Assembly: GCF_000383915.1 (NCBI RefSeq)
Contig: NZ_KB912942.1
Span: 1,273,953-1,337,952 of the forward strand
DNA length: 64,000 nt
Source of the DNA: Amycolatopsis benzoatilytica AK 16/65
GTDB lineage: Bacteria > Actinomycetota > Actinomycetes > Mycobacteriales > Pseudonocardiaceae
Direction of reading: 5' to 3'
Shown: piece after piece, positions 35,403 through 43,327 of the stretch
How the letters are laid out: each line of letters opens with the position of its first letter
How positions within the stretch are numbered: the first letter of the stretch is position 1
Program-made: the position numbers and the translations under genes
The notes under the pieces: model-generated
Databases searched by the model: none
Told to the model about the DNA's origin: nothing
What the model saw: only the letters and a program-made list of their open reading frames with translations

Positions 35403-35800
35403 CACACCTCCGGCGCGCTCATCACCTGGCGCACCTCGATCGGCACCCGCAGCGGCGCGCCTTCGGGGCCGGGCGCGGCCGAGATCCGCTGCGCGATCTC
35501 CAACGCTCGCGTTTCCGATTCGACGTCCACCACCCGGTACCCGGCGAGCAATTCCTTGCCCTCCGCGTACGGCCCGTCGGTGACGACCCGGCCGCCGTTG
35601 CCGTCCGCGACCACTGTCTTCGCCGCGTCCGGTCCGGCCAGACCCTCGGCCTCGACGAGTTCGCCCGCCTCGGTCAACTCGGCGTTCAGCACCCGCTGGA
35701 ACTCGATGTGCGCGCGGATGTCCTCCGGCGCCCACTCCGGCAGCGGCAGGTCGCAGTTCTCGCCGCGGGCGTAAGTCTGCAGCAGCATGTACTTCGGCAT
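35402..35800 (-). CDS. YCII-related (DGPF domain) protein
   Basis: A 132-residue protein of the YCII fold. It starts MPKYMLLQTYARGE and carries the family signature VTDGPYAEGKELLAGYRVVD with the Asp-Gly-Pro core. Proteins of this kind are the constant partners of ECF42 sigma factors; no enzymatic activity is established for them. GGAGG stands five bases before the start. It overlaps the downstream sigma gene, making a two-gene operon. Confidence 0.9.
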   Translation of the reverse strand: MPKYMLLQTYARGENCDLPLPEWAPEDIRAHIEFQRVLNAELTEAGELVEAEGLAGPDAAKTVVADGNGGRVVTDGPYAEGKELLAGYRVVDVESETRALEIAQRISAAPGPEGAPLRVPIEVRQVMSAPEV

Positions 35801-36003
35801 GGGTTCCTCCGCGATCCGGTCCGCCCCTCGCGGGCGGCTCACCAGAAGAACGGAGCCGGTGCGCCGCCCTCTACCCGGATCGGCGGATATTGTGCCGGGA
35901 AATCCGCCGGCTCGCTCCGGCGAGGGTGGGCTGGGTCTCAGCGAACGGGGCAGCATGGTCGCTTGCAGGTAAGTTGCCGGAAGAAACTCACTACGGAGGC
36001 AGC

Positions 36004-36795
36004 GTGAGCACGACGACCTTCGCCGCGGTCTCCGCGGTCAAGCAGCAGTCCGAGACCCAGTTCCGCGCTGACCTCAGCCCGGCCTGGACGATCGGCGGCC
36101 GCCCGAACGGCGGCTACCTGCTGGCGGTCGTCGCGCGTGCGGCGACCGTCGTGTCCGGGCACCCGGACGTGCTCGCGGCCAGCGCGCACTACCTGCGCTC
36201 GCCCGAACCGGGCCCGGCCGAGGTCGAGGTCGAGGTGCTGCGCACCGGGCGGACCGCCAGCCAGCTGCGCGGCCGGCTGCTGAAGGACGGCGTGCCGCAG
36301 GTGGAAACCCTGCTGACAATGGGCGTCCTCGGCGACGCCGAACCGCACTGGCAGGAGGGCGTGCCGCGGCCGGAGTTCGGCGAGTTCCCGGAGCAGCCGT
36401 GGGGTCCGGGCGCGGCGGCGTCCGGCTTTCCGATCGCGATCCAGAACGAGATCGACGTCCGGTTCGACCGGCCGCTGACCGACGGGCCCTCCGGCCGCGG
36501 CGAGCTGCGCGGTCTGCTCTCGCTGCCCGCCGACGAGCCGTTCGACCCGATCAGCCTGCTGTTCGCGCTCGACGCACTGCCGCCGGCGACCCTCGACGTC
36601 GCCCCGTCCGGCTGGGTCCCGACGCTCGAGCTGACCGGCTACATCCGGTCCCGGCCGGCCCCCGGTCCGGTCAAGGTGCTGCACCGGGCGCATCTGATCG
36701 GGGACGGCCGGGTCGACGAGTCCTGCCACGTGTGGGACAGCGAGGGGACTCTCGTCGCGCACGGCACTCAGCTGGCCGGGATCCGGCTCGGCTGA
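36004..36795 (+). CDS. TesB-like acyl-CoA thioesterase
   Basis: A 263-residue protein with two hotdog domains. The first contains WTIGGRPNGGYLLAVVARAA, the second PTLELTGYIRSRPAPGPVKV and a final SCHVWDSEGTLVAHGTQLA, as in the TesB/4HBT_3 family. It would hydrolyse acyl-CoA thioesters in the cytosol. GTG 36004 is chosen because GGAGG lies five bases upstream; the longer in-frame reading starts in non-family sequence. It is not linked to other lipid genes here. Confidence 0.85.
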   Translation: MSTTTFAAVSAVKQQSETQFRADLSPAWTIGGRPNGGYLLAVVARAATVVSGHPDVLAASAHYLRSPEPGPAEVEVEVLRTGRTASQLRGRLLKDGVPQVETLLTMGVLGDAEPHWQEGVPRPEFGEFPEQPWGPGAAASGFPIAIQNEIDVRFDRPLTDGPSGRGELRGLLSLPADEPFDPISLLFALDALPPATLDVAPSGWVPTLELTGYIRSRPAPGPVKVLHRAHLIGDGRVDESCHVWDSEGTLVAHGTQLAGIRLG

Positions 36796-36894
36796 ACCCG
36801 GCCGTTACTGGCCCGGGTGCGGCTGCTGCGGGAAACCGGGATCGCCGCCCGGCGGTAGCGCGCCGGCCGAGCGTGCCGGTCCGGGCGCGATTGG

Positions 36895-37665
36895 TCAGCG
36901 GGTTCCGGCCACTGTCCCAGTAGTGACCAGCCGGTACCCGGTGCGCCCGGAGAACTCGGCGGTCAGCGCGAACCGGTCGCCGCGCACGAGGGTGTGCCGC
37001 CATTCGATCGGGCGGCCGGCGCTGGCGCCGAGGCGTCCGATCGAGAACGCGCCTACCGTTTCGCCGCAGCCGAGCAGGGCGCGTTCGGCACGGGTCGGCA
37101 CCACCGCGCGGATCTGTTCCTCGCCGTGGTCGAGCCGGACGCCGGTGCGCTTGTACAGCTCGCCGTACAGGCTGGTGTGCTGGAAGTCGGCGGCCAGCAG
37201 CGGCCGGGCCAGATCGGCGGGCAGCCACACCCGGTCGACTGCCAACGGGTCGTTTCCGGCCAGCCGCAGGCGTTCCAGGTAGAGCAGGGGAGTGGACGCC
37301 TCCAGTCCGAGCCGCTCGGCGACCACCGCGTCCGCGCGGATGTCGAGCCGGCGCACCACGCTGTTCTGGTGCAGCCCGGCCGCTTCGACCGCGGCGAAGA
37401 GACTGTAAAGCGCGCCTAGCGGCTGCTGGATTTCCGCAGCGGCGGCGACCCGGGGCTGGCGTCCGCGTTCGGCGATCAGCGTGCCGTCGGCGCGCAGTTC
37501 TCGCAGTGCCTGGCGGACGGTCTGCCTGCTCACGCCGTACTCCTCGGCGAGCGCGAGCTCCCCGGGGAAGGCGCCGTCGAACTCTCCGGCGCGGATGCGC
37601 ACGAGCAGCGCCTGCTGCAGCTGCCGCCACAGCGGCTGGCCGCCGGTGCGATCCAGCTCTCCCAT
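36895..37665 (-). CDS. GntR family regulator (HutC/UTRA type)
   Basis: A 256-residue regulator. The winged helix is at residues 10-70 (AEEYGVSRQTVRQALRELRA), and the UTRA ligand domain follows (LDIRADAVVAERLGLEA; RVWLPADLARPLLAADF; IEWRHTLVRGDRFALTAEF). ATG 37665 is used; a TTG at 37689 would add eight residues. It is divergent from the YeiH-type exporter and the AATGTACGTACATT palindrome lies between them, so it probably represses that gene. The effector is unknown. Confidence 0.9.
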   Translation of the reverse strand: MGELDRTGGQPLWRQLQQALLVRIRAGEFDGAFPGELALAEEYGVSRQTVRQALRELRADGTLIAERGRQPRVAAAAEIQQPLGALYSLFAAVEAAGLHQNSVVRRLDIRADAVVAERLGLEASTPLLYLERLRLAGNDPLAVDRVWLPADLARPLLAADFQHTSLYGELYKRTGVRLDHGEEQIRAVVPTRAERALLGCGETVGAFSIGRLGASAGRPIEWRHTLVRGDRFALTAEFSGRTGYRLVTTGTVAGTR

Positions 37666-37713
37666 GTCGTGCAGCGTACCGGTTGCCAAATGTCCGTACC
37701 TCCCCCTAGATTA

Positions 37714-37727
37714 AATGTACGTACATT
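37714..37727. promoter_or_regulatory. GntR operator AATGTACGTACATT
   Basis: A perfect 14-base palindrome in the gap between the GntR gene and the exporter, seven bases before the exporter leader's ribosome binding site. A half-site AAATGTCCGTAC lies at 37688-37699. The position would block transcription of the exporter when occupied. Confidence 0.8.
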
Positions 37728-37741
37728 ACGGAGGAGGAACG

Positions 37742-37765
37742 GTGCGCACAGGGACAGACCGGTGA
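37742..37765 (+). CDS. Seven-codon leader ORF
   Basis: GTG CGC ACA GGG ACA GAC CGG TGA follows the strongest ribosome binding site of the region (GGAGGAGGAA, two bases upstream). Its stop overlaps the GTG of the YeiH-type exporter (GTGA). The exporter itself has only a weak site. The leader would therefore load ribosomes that reinitiate on the exporter. The peptide (seven residues) has no Cys and no attenuation pattern that I can see. Confidence 0.5.
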   Translation: MRTGTDR

Positions 37766-38817
37766 CCGGGGCGGCGCTGGGAGCGACGCGCGCGACGGCG
37801 GCTTGGCGGGCCCGGCTGGCCCGTCCGGTGCCCGGGCTCGCGGTCGCGGTGCTGGTCGCGGCGGTGGCGACGGCCGGCGGAAAGCTCGTTCCGGTGGTCG
37901 GCGGGCCGGTGCTCGCGATCCTGCTCGGCGCGCTCGCCGGCGCGGTGGTGCCGGGCCTGCGCGGCTGGCGGTTCAGCCCGGGCTACGCGGTCGCGTCCCG
38001 GCCGGTGCTGCAGCTGTCGATCGTGGTGCTGGGCACCGGCTTGTCCCTGCAGCAGGTGGTGCACGTCGGCGGACAGTCGCTGCCGGTCATGCTGGGCACG
38101 CTCGCGGTCGCGCTCGGCGGTGCCTGGATCCTCGGCCGGTTGCTCGGGGTTCGCGGTGACACGCAGACGCTGATCGGCGTCGGCACCGGGATCTGCGGCG
38201 CATCGGCGATCGCGGCGACCAGCGCGGTGCTGAAGCCGAAGGAAGCCGACGTCGCCTACGCGCTCGGCACCATCTTCACCTTCAACGTCGCCGCTGTGCT
38301 GCTTTTCCCGCCGCTCGGTCACGCACTCGGGATGTCTTCGCACGCGTTCGGACTGTGGGCGGGCACCGCAGTGAACGACACGTCTTCGGTGGTCGCGGCG
38401 TCCTACGCGTACGGCGGCGACGCCGGGGCGTACGGCCTGGTGGTCAAACTGACCCGGACGCTCACCCTGATTCCGATCGTGTTGTTCCTCGCAGTGCTCG
38501 CCGCGCGCAAGCAGACCAGCGGCGGCCGGGTTTCCTTGCGTGCCATGCCTTGGCACCGGCTGGTGCCGCCGTTCCTGATCGGCTTCCTCGCCGCCGCGAC
38601 GGTGGAAAGCGCGGGCTGGATCCCAGTCTCGTGGCACGGCCCGCTTTCGGCTCTCGGCACCTTCCTGATCACCATGGCTCTCGCTGGGATCGGCCTGGCG
38701 CTCAAGCCGTCCGATCTCCGCAAGGCAGGGCACCGGCCGCTGCTGATGGGCGCGATCCTGTGGGTCGCGGTGGCCGCGTCCAGTCTCGGGCTGCAGGCGC
38801 TGACCGGCGGGATGTGA
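37762..38817 (+). CDS. YeiH family putative sulfate exporter
   Basis: A 351-residue membrane protein with about ten helices. Family marks are GVGTGICGASAIAATSAVLK in the middle and GLWAGTAVNDTSSVVAASY further on. YeiH/YchM-like proteins are annotated as sulfate exporters, though the substrate is little tested. The GTG start at 37762 overlaps the stop of a seven-codon leader. It is divergent from the GntR gene and the palindrome between them suggests repression. Confidence 0.86.
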   Translation: MTGAALGATRATAAWRARLARPVPGLAVAVLVAAVATAGGKLVPVVGGPVLAILLGALAGAVVPGLRGWRFSPGYAVASRPVLQLSIVVLGTGLSLQQVVHVGGQSLPVMLGTLAVALGGAWILGRLLGVRGDTQTLIGVGTGICGASAIAATSAVLKPKEADVAYALGTIFTFNVAAVLLFPPLGHALGMSSHAFGLWAGTAVNDTSSVVAASYAYGGDAGAYGLVVKLTRTLTLIPIVLFLAVLAARKQTSGGRVSLRAMPWHRLVPPFLIGFLAAATVESAGWIPVSWHGPLSALGTFLITMALAGIGLALKPSDLRKAGHRPLLMGAILWVAVAASSLGLQALTGGM

Positions 38818-38894
38818 TTGCGGCTTTTCCCGGACCTTCCTGGGGACTGTCGCGGAAAACACCAACCGGTTGTTCAACGCTACTGTTCAAGCAC

Positions 38895-39407
38895 ATGACG
38901 GAAATCCCGCTGGACCTCGCCGAGCTGCGCGCCGTCACCGCCTACGCGGTGGCCTGCGCGGAGCCGGCGCTGGCGATCTTCGACCAGGCGCGGCCAGCCG
39001 ACGACCGCCCGCGCGCCGCGCTCGAGGCAGCGCGGGCGTTCGCGCAGGGAGCCAAGCGCAGCAAGGCAATCCGCGACAGCGCATGGGCCGCGCAGCGGGC
39101 ATACCAGGAAGCCCGGGACGCGGGGGAATCCGCCGCTGGCGAAGCCGCGCGGGCGGCAGTGGCCGCGTGCGGGGCGGCGTTCTTGCACCCGCTCGCGAAA
39201 GCCACGCAGGTGCTGCACATCCTCGGTCCGGCCGGGCACGCCGCGTACGCGTTCGAGCTGGCCGGAGGCCGCTATCCGGTCGACCCGTGCGCGTTGGCGG
39301 ACCCGATCGTCCTCCGGGTGCTGGCGCGGTACCCGAAGGCCCCGCCCGGCCGGGGCCGGGCGGGCGAGCTGGCGCGAGAGCTGGACACGCTGCTGCGTCC
39401 GGCTTAA
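38895..39407 (+). CDS. Imm-5-like putative immunity protein
   Basis: A 170-residue Ala-rich helical protein. The pattern LRAVTAYAVACAEPALAIFD, then RSKAIRDSAWAAQRAYQEAR, and HPLAKATQVLHILGPAGHAAY resembles the family annotated as putative immunity protein (also mislabelled as SbcC exonuclease). No toxin lies nearby. It ends with a TAA that overlaps the TAA of the convergent ABC-F gene (TTAA), an unusually tight convergent junction. Confidence 0.65.
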   Translation: MTEIPLDLAELRAVTAYAVACAEPALAIFDQARPADDRPRAALEAARAFAQGAKRSKAIRDSAWAAQRAYQEARDAGESAAGEAARAAVAACGAAFLHPLAKATQVLHILGPAGHAAYAFELAGGRYPVDPCALADPIVLRVLARYPKAPPGRGRAGELARELDTLLRPA

Positions 39408-41023
39408 CGCGCCCGTTCCACTCGTCGCTCGTCCCACACCGGTTCCGGCGTTTCGCGCACCACTCCGTCCGATCCGAACACCAGGTACCGGTCGAACGAC
39501 CGCGCGAACCACCGGTCGTGCGTCACCGCGACGACGGTGCCCTCGTAGGAATCCAGCCCTTCCTGCAGCGCTTCCGCCGACTCCAGGTCCAGGTTGTCGG
39601 TCGGCTCGTCCAGCAGCAGCGCTGTGGTGCCGGCCAGTTCCAGCAGGAGGATCTGGAATCGCGCCTGCTGTCCGCCGGACAACCGGTCGAAGGTCTGCTC
39701 GCCCTGGCGGTGCAGCTCGTATCGCCGGAGCGCGGACATCGCCGCGCCGCGGCCGGCCGAATGTTCCGTCCACAGGATGTCGACGAGCGTGCGGCCGGTC
39801 AGCTCCGGTCGCGCGTGCGTCTGCGCGAAATGCCCGGGCACGACCCGGGCGCCGGTGCGCCATTCGCCGGTGTGCGCGACGTCGTCTCCCGCCAGCAGCC
39901 GCAGGAAGTGCGACTTCCCGGACCCGTTCGAGCCGAGCACCGCCACTCGCTCGCCGAAGAAGATCTCCAGTGAGAACGGTTTCATCAGCCCGGTGAGCTC
40001 CAGATTCGCGCATGTGACCGCGCGTACGCCGGTGCGGCCGCCGCGCAACCGCATCCGGATGTCCTGGGGCCGCGGCGGTTCCGGCGGGGGACCGGCCTCC
40101 TCGAACTTCCGCAGCCGGGTCTGTGCCGCCTTGTACCGCGACGCCATTTCGTCGCTGCGCGCCGCGTACTGCTGCATGTCCCGGACGAGCCGCTTGAGCT
40201 GGGCGTGTTTCTCGTCCCAGCGCCGGCGCAGTTCGTCGTAGCGGGCGAACCGTTCCTGCCGTGCCTCGTGGTAGGTGCCGAAACCTCCGCCGTGCACCCA
40301 AGCGTCCGCGCCGTCACCGCCCGGCTCGACGCTCACGATCTTCTCCGCCGCGCGGGCGAGCAGTTCCCGGTCGTGCGACACGAACAGCACGGTCTTGCGG
40401 GTTTCTTTCAGCCGCTCTTCGAGCCAGCGTTTGCCGGGCACGTCGAGATAGTTGTCCGGCTCGTCGAGCAGCAGCACCTCGTCTGGACCCCGCAGCAACG
40501 CTTCCAGCACCAGCCGCTTCTGCTCGCCGCCGCTGAGCGTGCGCACGAGCCGCCAGCGCGCGCGGTCGAACGGCACGCCGAGCGCCTCGGTCGTGCACAT
40601 GTCCCAGGTCGTCTCGAACTCGTAGCCGCGGGCCTCGGCCCAGTCGCTGAGCGCCTGCGCGTACCGCATCTGCGCGGCTTCGTCGTCGACTTCGAGAATC
40701 CGCTCCTCGGCCGCGTCGACCGCCTGGGCGGCCTCGCGAACCCGTTTGGGCGCAACGGAAACCAGGAGATCGCGAACGGTGCGCTCGTCGCGCACCGAGC
40801 CGACGAACTGCGCCATCGCGCCGAGTCCGCCGGACACCGTGACGGCACCTTCATCGGGTTTGAGGTCGCCGGACAGCAGCCGCAGCAGAGTGGTCTTGCC
40901 CGCGCCGTTCGGGCCGACCAGCGCGACGACCGCGCCCTCGCCGACCCGGAACGACACGTCGCCGAGCAGCGGACGCCCGTCGGGCAGCACGTAGCGCAGG
41001 TGCGCAGCCTCCAGATGGCCCAT
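39404..41023 (-). CDS. ABC-F family ATP-binding protein
   Basis: A 539-residue soluble protein with two ATPase domains and no membrane part. Domain 1: VGPNGAGKTTLLRLLSG (Walker A), LSGGEQKRLVLEALL (signature) and LLLDEPDNYLD (Walker B). The linker is a long charged coiled coil (residues 240-320). Domain 2: LGSNGSGKSHFLRLLAG, LSGGQQARFQILLLE and LLLDEPTDNLD. ABC-F proteins act on the ribosome; some give antibiotic resistance, and which this is cannot be told. ATG 41023 was chosen where similarity starts. Confidence 0.92.
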   Translation of the reverse strand: MGHLEAAHLRYVLPDGRPLLGDVSFRVGEGAVVALVGPNGAGKTTLLRLLSGDLKPDEGAVTVSGGLGAMAQFVGSVRDERTVRDLLVSVAPKRVREAAQAVDAAEERILEVDDEAAQMRYAQALSDWAEARGYEFETTWDMCTTEALGVPFDRARWRLVRTLSGGEQKRLVLEALLRGPDEVLLLDEPDNYLDVPGKRWLEERLKETRKTVLFVSHDRELLARAAEKIVSVEPGGDGADAWVHGGGFGTYHEARQERFARYDELRRRWDEKHAQLKRLVRDMQQYAARSDEMASRYKAAQTRLRKFEEAGPPPEPPRPQDIRMRLRGGRTGVRAVTCANLELTGLMKPFSLEIFFGERVAVLGSNGSGKSHFLRLLAGDDVAHTGEWRTGARVVPGHFAQTHARPELTGRTLVDILWTEHSAGRGAAMSALRRYELHRQGEQTFDRLSGGQQARFQILLLELAGTTALLLDEPTDNLDLESAEALQEGLDSYEGTVVAVTHDRWFARSFDRYLVFGSDGVVRETPEPVWDERRVERAR

Positions 41024-41174
41024 GGCCCGGCACTCTACCCAGCCGAGCCGGGATCGCCGCACGATTTATCGACCGCTCGCGGGACTGCTCGGCAGCCGTG
41101 GTGTCTTTTGGAAAACCGTTGGGGGGACTGGCATTGCTGGCTTTCCGGGCGAGTGAACGGTCGTGCTGGGGTAA

Positions 41175-41228
41175 GTCCGTGAAGGACCGTCCGGGGAACC
41201 TGATTCCCTCCAGGGGTCCTTCACGGAC
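41175..41228. repeat. Gene-end palindromic repeat, copy 5
   Basis: A 54-base element: GTCCGTGAAGGACCGTCCGG on the left and CCAGGGGTCCTTCACGGAC on the right, with the usual GGAACCTGATTCC centre. The outer nine to ten bases of the stem are perfect, the middle less so. It sits 17 bases beyond the stop of the TetR gene at 41245. Confidence 0.9.
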
Positions 41229-41244
41229 GGCTGCTCGCGCGCGG

Positions 41245-41868
41245 TCAGCCTTTTTCCCGGAACAGTTCGGCGAGATGCGCCCGCAGCACGGCGACACATT
41301 CCTCCGGCGGCGCGACGTCCGGCTGCAGCACCGCCCGGAACGCGAGCCCGTCCAGGAGCGCAGCCAGCCGCGGGGCTTCGACGTCCGGATCCAGCGGCGC
41401 GAACCGGCCGGTCCGGGCGCGGGCGTCGAGGGCGCGGCGAGCGAGCGTCACGGTGCCTTCGACGGCTTCGCGGGCCAGGTCGTCGAGGCTCGGGTCGGCG
41501 CGCGCGGCCAGCAGGAATTCCACCAGCACGGTTACTTCGACCCGCCGCCGCTCGTCCAGTGGCAGCAGTTCGGACAGGAACTCGGCGAGCTGGCCGACGA
41601 TCTCGGCGGAAGGCAGGTCTGTCATCGACGGCATCCGCTCGCGGCGGGCGATGAGCCGTTCGCTCGTGCGGTCGATCGTGGTGCGCATCGCGAACCGCAG
41701 CAATGCGTGCTGGCTGTCGAAGTAATGCCGCACCGAACCGATGTTCAGCCCGGATTCCGCGGCCACCGCACGCAGCGACACCGCAGGCAGTCCGTCTCTC
41801 GCGGCCAGCCGCAACACCGCGTCGGCGATATGCGCGCGCCGCTCGTCTCCGTCCACCACCTTGGGCAC
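41245..41868 (-). CDS. TetR family regulator
   Basis: A 207-residue regulator. The helix-turn-helix includes AVAAESGLNIGSVRHYFDSQ, the C-terminal domain is of the type TetR_C_6 with VEFLLAARADPSLDDLA. GTG 41868 is preferred; a longer frame to 41910 would run through the operator region. Two palindromes lie just upstream (41879-41923), so it is probably autoregulated and controls the divergent pair of small membrane proteins at 41937 and 42212. Confidence 0.88.
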   Translation of the reverse strand: MPKVVDGDERRAHIADAVLRLAARDGLPAVSLRAVAAESGLNIGSVRHYFDSQHALLRFAMRTTIDRTSERLIARRERMPSMTDLPSAEIVGQLAEFLSELLPLDERRRVEVTVLVEFLLAARADPSLDDLAREAVEGTVTLARRALDARARTGRFAPLDPDVEAPRLAALLDGLAFRAVLQPDVAPPEECVAVLRAHLAELFREKG

Positions 41869-41878
41869 TGGACTTTTA

Positions 41879-41923
41879 TAGCACAGCTGTGATAGACACC
41901 TTTCTATCACAGTCGTGATAGAA
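41879..41923. promoter_or_regulatory. Double TetR operator
   Basis: A perfect inverted repeat with nine-base arms, TTCTATCAC (41902-41910) and GTGATAGAA (41915-41923), lies next to a second, imperfect palindrome TATAGCACAGCTGTGATAGA (41877-41896). Both share the half GTGATAGA. They fill the gap between the TetR gene and the divergent small membrane protein. Confidence 0.85.
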
Positions 41924-41936
41924 AGGGGGATGCGCT

Positions 41937-42215
41937 GTGGAGACGGTGCTGAACATCCTGCTGATCCGGTTCGGCATCATCGCCGGGATCGTCGTGGTGG
42001 TGGGACTGGCCGGGTTCGCGCTGATCGTTTCGCTGCGCCGGCGCGGCAAGGGGGAGCAGGTGCGGGCCGGGGCGGCGACGTTGGCGAAGTCCGCGGCCCG
42101 AGCGGTGGAGCGGCGCGGCGCGAGGGGAGTGCGCGGCCGAGTCGGCGGGGAGGTCGTCCGCCAGGCCGCGCGCTGGCTGGACGAAGGCCCGGACCGGAAG
42201 CGGCCGGGCCGGTGA
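41937..42215 (+). CDS. Small single-span membrane protein
   Basis: A 92-residue protein. Residues 2-31 form one hydrophobic helix (ILLIRFGIIAGIVVVVGLAG), followed by a very basic Ala/Arg-rich tail (RRRGKGEQVRAGAATLAKSA) expected in the cytosol. I do not recognise the family. It follows the double TetR operator and overlaps the next small gene by four bases (GTGA), so both form one regulated unit. Confidence 0.7.
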   Translation: METVLNILLIRFGIIAGIVVVVGLAGFALIVSLRRRGKGEQVRAGAATLAKSAARAVERRGARGVRGRVGGEVVRQAARWLDEGPDRKRPGR

Positions 42216-42361
42216 CCGGCGTGCTGCTCGCCGAGGGCGAAGGGGCCGAGATCCTCGGGCACCTCATGCACGACCTACTGGTGAAGGGGCTGATCGTGCT
42301 CGGCGCAGTGCTCTTGCTGGTGATCGGGGCGGTGGTGATCTGGAAAAAGGTGGGCCGCTGA
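42212..42361 (+). CDS. Small membrane protein, 49 residues
   Basis: The GTG at 42212 overlaps the stop of the preceding small gene. The product has a polar start and one hydrophobic helix (LIVLGAVLLLVIGAVVIW) ending in KKVGR. No family recognised. Translational coupling to the gene before it and the shared TetR operator suggest that the two proteins act together in the membrane. Confidence 0.6.
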   Translation: MTGVLLAEGEGAEILGHLMHDLLVKGLIVLGAVLLLVIGAVVIWKKVGR

Positions 42362-42410
42362 TCCAGCCGAGTTCGACCGGTCCGGTGCGGCGCTGGAGCC
42401 GGGGCCGCGT

Positions 42411-42464
42411 GCAGCGAAGAGCCCCTTGCCGGAATCGGATTCCGGCAAGGGGCCCTTCACCGCA
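42411..42464. repeat. Gene-end palindromic repeat, copy 6
   Basis: A 54-base element: left GCAGCGAAGAGCCCCTTGCC, centre GGAATCGGATTCC, right GGCAAGGGGCCCTTCACCGC. The inner stem CCCCTTGCCGGA/TCCGGCAAGGGG is perfect and differs from the other copies in both arms together. It lies between the ends of two convergent genes (42361 and 42500). Confidence 0.92.
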
Positions 42465-42499
42465 GTGGTCGCGGCGAACCGAGACCAGCTCGGCCAGTC

Positions 42500-42958
42500 T
42501 TATGCGGTCAGCGGATTCAGCTCGTCCCACCGCGGCACCCGCGGCGCGAACCGCAGCACCAGGCCGGCTTCCTCCGGCGTGCGGTCGGCCTTGCGAGCGT
42601 TGCAGCTGCGCGCGGTGCCACCGCAGGCGGCGACGGTGTTCAGCCAGCTCGTGCGCGGACCGCCGCGCGAGATCGGCGTGATGTGGTCGACCGTCGTGGC
42701 ACGGCGGCCGCAGTAGGCGCAGGTGTGCCGGTCGCGGCGCAGCACCCCGGCCCGCGACCAGCGCGGCGTTCCGGAGTAGCGCCACTTCATCACGACGTAG
42801 CGAAGCAGCCGCACCACCTTCGGCCGCGGGAAGATTCCGAGGTCCGGCCCGTCGCTTTCGTGAACGACCGCGACCTGCCGGACGAGCATCCGGATGGCAT
42901 GGGGGAGCGAAACGGTGTGCAAGGGCTCGTAGCCGGCATTGAGGACCAGGACTCCCAT
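42500..42958 (-). CDS. HNH endonuclease
   Basis: A 152-residue nuclease. The zinc-binding CAYCGRRATTVDHITPISRG motif carries the HNH His, and SWLNTVAACGGTARSCNARK the later zinc Cys and catalytic residues; the end is KADRTPEEAGLVLRFAPR. The family is common in actinomycetes, with an N-terminal domain GVLVLNAGYEPLHTVS. GGAGGTG precedes ATG 42958. Substrate DNA is unknown. A 19-codon reading frame with a good ribosome binding site lies about 100 bases upstream. Confidence 0.9.
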   Translation of the reverse strand: MGVLVLNAGYEPLHTVSLPHAIRMLVRQVAVVHESDGPDLGIFPRPKVVRLLRYVVMKWRYSGTPRWSRAGVLRRDRHTCAYCGRRATTVDHITPISRGGPRTSWLNTVAACGGTARSCNARKADRTPEEAGLVLRFAPRVPRWDELNPLTA

Positions 42959-43063
42959 GGCGACGGGCACCTCCTTTCCCGGTGAAACGGGCCGGGAACG
43001 CAAAAGCCGCCCGGCCGGTGCTCCGGCGGGCGGCTCCTCGCTCACGGCGTGGCTGGACCACGG

Positions 43064-43123
43064 TCATGGCGCGGAGCCGGGAATGCCCGGCAGGATCGAC
43101 AAGCGATCGCCGAAGACGGGCAT
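43064..43123 (-). CDS. Possible 19-residue small ORF upstream of the HNH gene
   Basis: ATG 43123 follows AAAGGAG at seven bases, a better ribosome binding site than most genes here. The peptide reads MPVFGDRLSILPGIPGSAP and ends in ATGA, overlapping another ATG. It lies 105 bases before the HNH gene on the same strand and could be a leader peptide. It could also be chance; no family evidence exists. Confidence 0.3.
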   Translation of the reverse strand: MPVFGDRLSILPGIPGSAP

Positions 43124-43327
43124 CCGGGGTCTCCTTTCGTGGCTGGACAACGTCATTGTTGTCGCGCCGGGACGCCGCGTCAACGGAAAATGGCCGAGGC
43201 CGCCCGGATGCTCCACAGTGGACACAACGGCCGGCGGGCGGGGCTGTCTTCCCGGTCCGGCACGGGGCCGGTGATTCCGCGATGCGAGAAGGATCGCTCC
43301 GGCGTTCCGTTCCGCACGCGGACCCGC

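Noticed and set aside
42264..43067. 267-codon minus-strand frame overlapping the HNH gene
   Set aside because: Its sequence is Arg/Pro-rich without any family pattern and it runs in another frame of the HNH gene, which has intact catalytic motifs.
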